Of a DNA stretch of 64,000 bases, positions 62,938-64,000 are shown piece by piece. The stretch lies in contig JAITII010000100.1 in the NCBI GenBank assembly GCA_031279515.1, positions 1-64,000 on the forward strand, given 5' to 3'. Numbering within the stretch: position 1 is the first letter of the stretch; each line of letters starts with the position of its first letter. Origin of the DNA: Deltaproteobacteria bacterium (GTDB taxonomy: Bacteria; Desulfobacterota; Desulfarculia; Adiutricales; Adiutricaceae). The notes below the pieces were generated by a model. That model searched no databases. It saw nothing but the letters and a program-made list of their open reading frames with translations, and had not been told where the DNA came from. Position numbers and translations under genes: made by a program.

Positions 62938-63361
62938 CTGGGTCCTCGTCGTCTTCCAAGCTTATATAATCCGCGTCCTCGTCCTCATCGTATTGGTCGT
63001 CCTCGTATTCAAAGTCTAGTGGGTCTTCGTAGTCATCATCCTCAAGATCTTGCGGGTCCTCATCTTCAAGGTCTTGCGGGTCCTCATCTTCAAAGTCAGA
63101 AAGGGAGCTCCCCTTTTTCTTGGGTTTGGAAAAGCCCGTAAGGGGAGAATGCTTTGCGGTCCCATCTGGGGAGATGGAGATACTTTCTATCAAAGCTTCC
63201 GCCTGGGAGAGCATGCTGGTGAGCTTTTGGCATAATTCCACTGCTGTTTTATAGGTCTTTATTGATTCGTCCAGGTCTTGGTCCTGGTTTTCCAGGGAAC
63301 TTACCAGCTCACTTAGCTTTTTAAGTTCCTCTTCAAAGCTGGATTTTTTGTCTTTAGTCAT
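62915..63361 (-). CDS. xseB: Exodeoxyribonuclease VII small subunit with acidic tail
   Basis: The first 75 residues are a standard XseB (SFEEELKKLSELVSSLENQD, then LDESIKTYKTAVELCQKL), the small helical subunit that controls XseA on single-stranded DNA. The remaining 70 residues are an Asp/Glu-rich tail with tandem copies of DEDPQDLE, encoded by a 24-base DNA repeat; normal XseB is about 80 residues. xseA is not in the window. The acidic tail is unusual and may be disordered. Confidence 0.88.
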   Translation of the reverse strand: MTKDKKSSFEEELKKLSELVSSLENQDQDLDESIKTYKTAVELCQKLTSMLSQAEALIESISISPDGTAKHSPLTGFSKPKKKGSSLSDFEDEDPQDLEDEDPQDLEDDDYEDPLDFEYEDDQYDEDEDADYISLEDDEDPDDFEPSR

Positions 63362-63439
63362 GTTTTACCTAACTTAAAGTGCCCAAAAAATGGTGGTGGG
63401 CTGGGGAAATAACTAGCTCCCAAGTCCTTTATAAGGTAT

Positions 63440-64000
63440 TTAGAAAAAATAATAAACAAGGGCGCAAACCAAGGTCAAAAAGCCTGTGAAAAGCCAGGAT
63501 AGATGCGGAGCAGCCGCTAGGAAGGCGGCTAGTAAGGCCAGATAGGACAAAGAGCCGCAGAGGGCATCAATGTGGGAAAAGAGGATAAGGCCTATGATGC
63601 CGCCAGAGACAAAGCCCAAGGCCAAAAAGAAATTTATCTTTCCCAGGCAGAGGGCAAAAAATCCTTTTTGGCTCACCCCCACCCGCCCAGCTAGGGGTAA
63701 AAAGGAACCTATGAGGATAAAGGGTAGGGCTAGGACTATGGGCGAGCTAGAGCCCTGGTCCAGGGGAAGGAAAAGCACCACATACAGGGAAGTGAGCCAG
63801 TTATTTAGCGCCAAGGCCGTCATGGGCGAGAAAAAGAGGGCCAGGGCCGGACCTAAGAGTAAGGCCCCCAGAGAGATAGAAGCAAGAGGGAAAAAGAGCC
63901 AGCCGTAGTCAGTTGGAAGGTAGGCCTTTGGAAAAGATCCTTGGGAAAGTACTAGATAAATGATGGAGCCCAGACAAATAGAGGCTAGAAAAGAGGACAG
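63440..64000 (-). CDS. Integral membrane protein, partial (N-terminus beyond window)
   Basis: The frame is open from the right window edge to a stop at 63440, giving 186 residues. The protein is very hydrophobic with about five or six transmembrane helices, ending in LVYYFF. I do not recognise the family. It reads towards xseB, with 78 bases between, and may be in the same operon. Confidence 0.7.
   Translation of the reverse strand: MSSFLASICLGSIIYLVLSQGSFPKAYLPTDYGWLFFPLASISLGALLLGPALALFFSPMTALALNNWLTSLYVVLFLPLDQGSSSPIVLALPFILIGSFLPLAGRVGVSQKGFFALCLGKINFFLALGFVSGGIIGLILFSHIDALCGSLSYLALLAAFLAAAPHLSWLFTGFLTLVCALVYYFF

Noticed and set aside
1-64000. tRNA, rRNA, tmRNA, RNase P or SRP RNA genes
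   Set aside because: I scanned the spacers for T-loop and other signature words and found no convincing candidate; a covariance-model search would settle this.

Overview
The window looks like chromosome from an anaerobic Gram-negative bacterium, most likely a deltaproteobacterium in the broad sense (Desulfobacterota). This is inferred from gene content and protein style, not from a computed phylogeny. Gram-negative signs are a TonB-dependent receptor ending in Phe, a CpoB/YbgF-type periplasmic protein and a meso-DAP-type MurE. Anaerobic signs are an oxygen-sensitive class III ribonucleotide reductase with its activase and a giant 2-hydroxyacyl-CoA dehydratase activase. Isoprenoids come from the MEP pathway (dxr, dxs, ispA) and feed a MenA-like prenyltransferase. 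Coding density is uneven: compact operons are separated by long AT-rich spacers (up to about 1.7 kb) rich in short tandem repeats and palindromes. This looks like relaxed selection on intergenic DNA, as in host-associated lineages, but that is speculation. No tRNA, rRNA or CRISPR array was recognised.

Layout. 1-6.5 kb: a partial hypothetical gene on the minus strand, a cpoB-like gene, then a four-gene signalling operon (CheY-like receiver, CheA-like kinase with its HPt domain at the C-terminus, double-receiver protein, membrane coiled-coil protein). 7-11.7 kb: a MaoC hydratase, a transposase that seems to have lost its catalytic residues, HU, and a class I glutamine amidotransferase. 12-16.5 kb: the 1477-residue activase. 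17.6-38.7 kb: the division and cell wall (dcw) cluster in canonical order, mraZ-rsmH-ftsL-ftsI-murE-murF-mraY-murD-ftsW-murG-murC-murB-ftsQ-ftsA-ftsA2-ftsZ. It starts with an MraZ-box promoter, contains a telomere-like repeat array between murG and murC, has two tandem ftsA paralogues and ends at a strong terminator. 38.8-44.1 kb: a radical SAM protein, a NagZ-like glycosidase, a hypothetical protein, cdsA and dxr. 44.1-45.4 kb: a repeat-rich spacer and an acetate/succinate transporter. 45.4-50.4 kb (minus strand): a TonB receptor plus an ABC importer for iron or another metal chelate. 51.4-56.3 kb (minus strand): nrdD, split by one in-frame TAG, then nrdG and an ABC-F ATPase. 58-64 kb: an exported 23-residue-repeat protein, then minus-strand menA-like, dxs, ispA, xseB and a partial membrane protein.

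How the genes work together: the dcw genes make lipid II and the septal ring. CdsA, Dxr, Dxs, IspA and MenA supply phospholipid precursors, polyprenyl chains (the undecaprenyl carrier is presumably built on these) and quinone. NrdD and NrdG supply dNTPs without oxygen. The TonB/ABC system supplies a scarce metal or cofactor. I found no clear-cut new multi-gene system. The most unusual items are the amber codon in nrdD, the TTAGGG/TTTAGGG array inside the dcw operon, the duplicated ftsA, the rearranged CheA, a 35-bp exact duplication beside the ABC-F stop codon and a structured repeat array upstream of nrdD.
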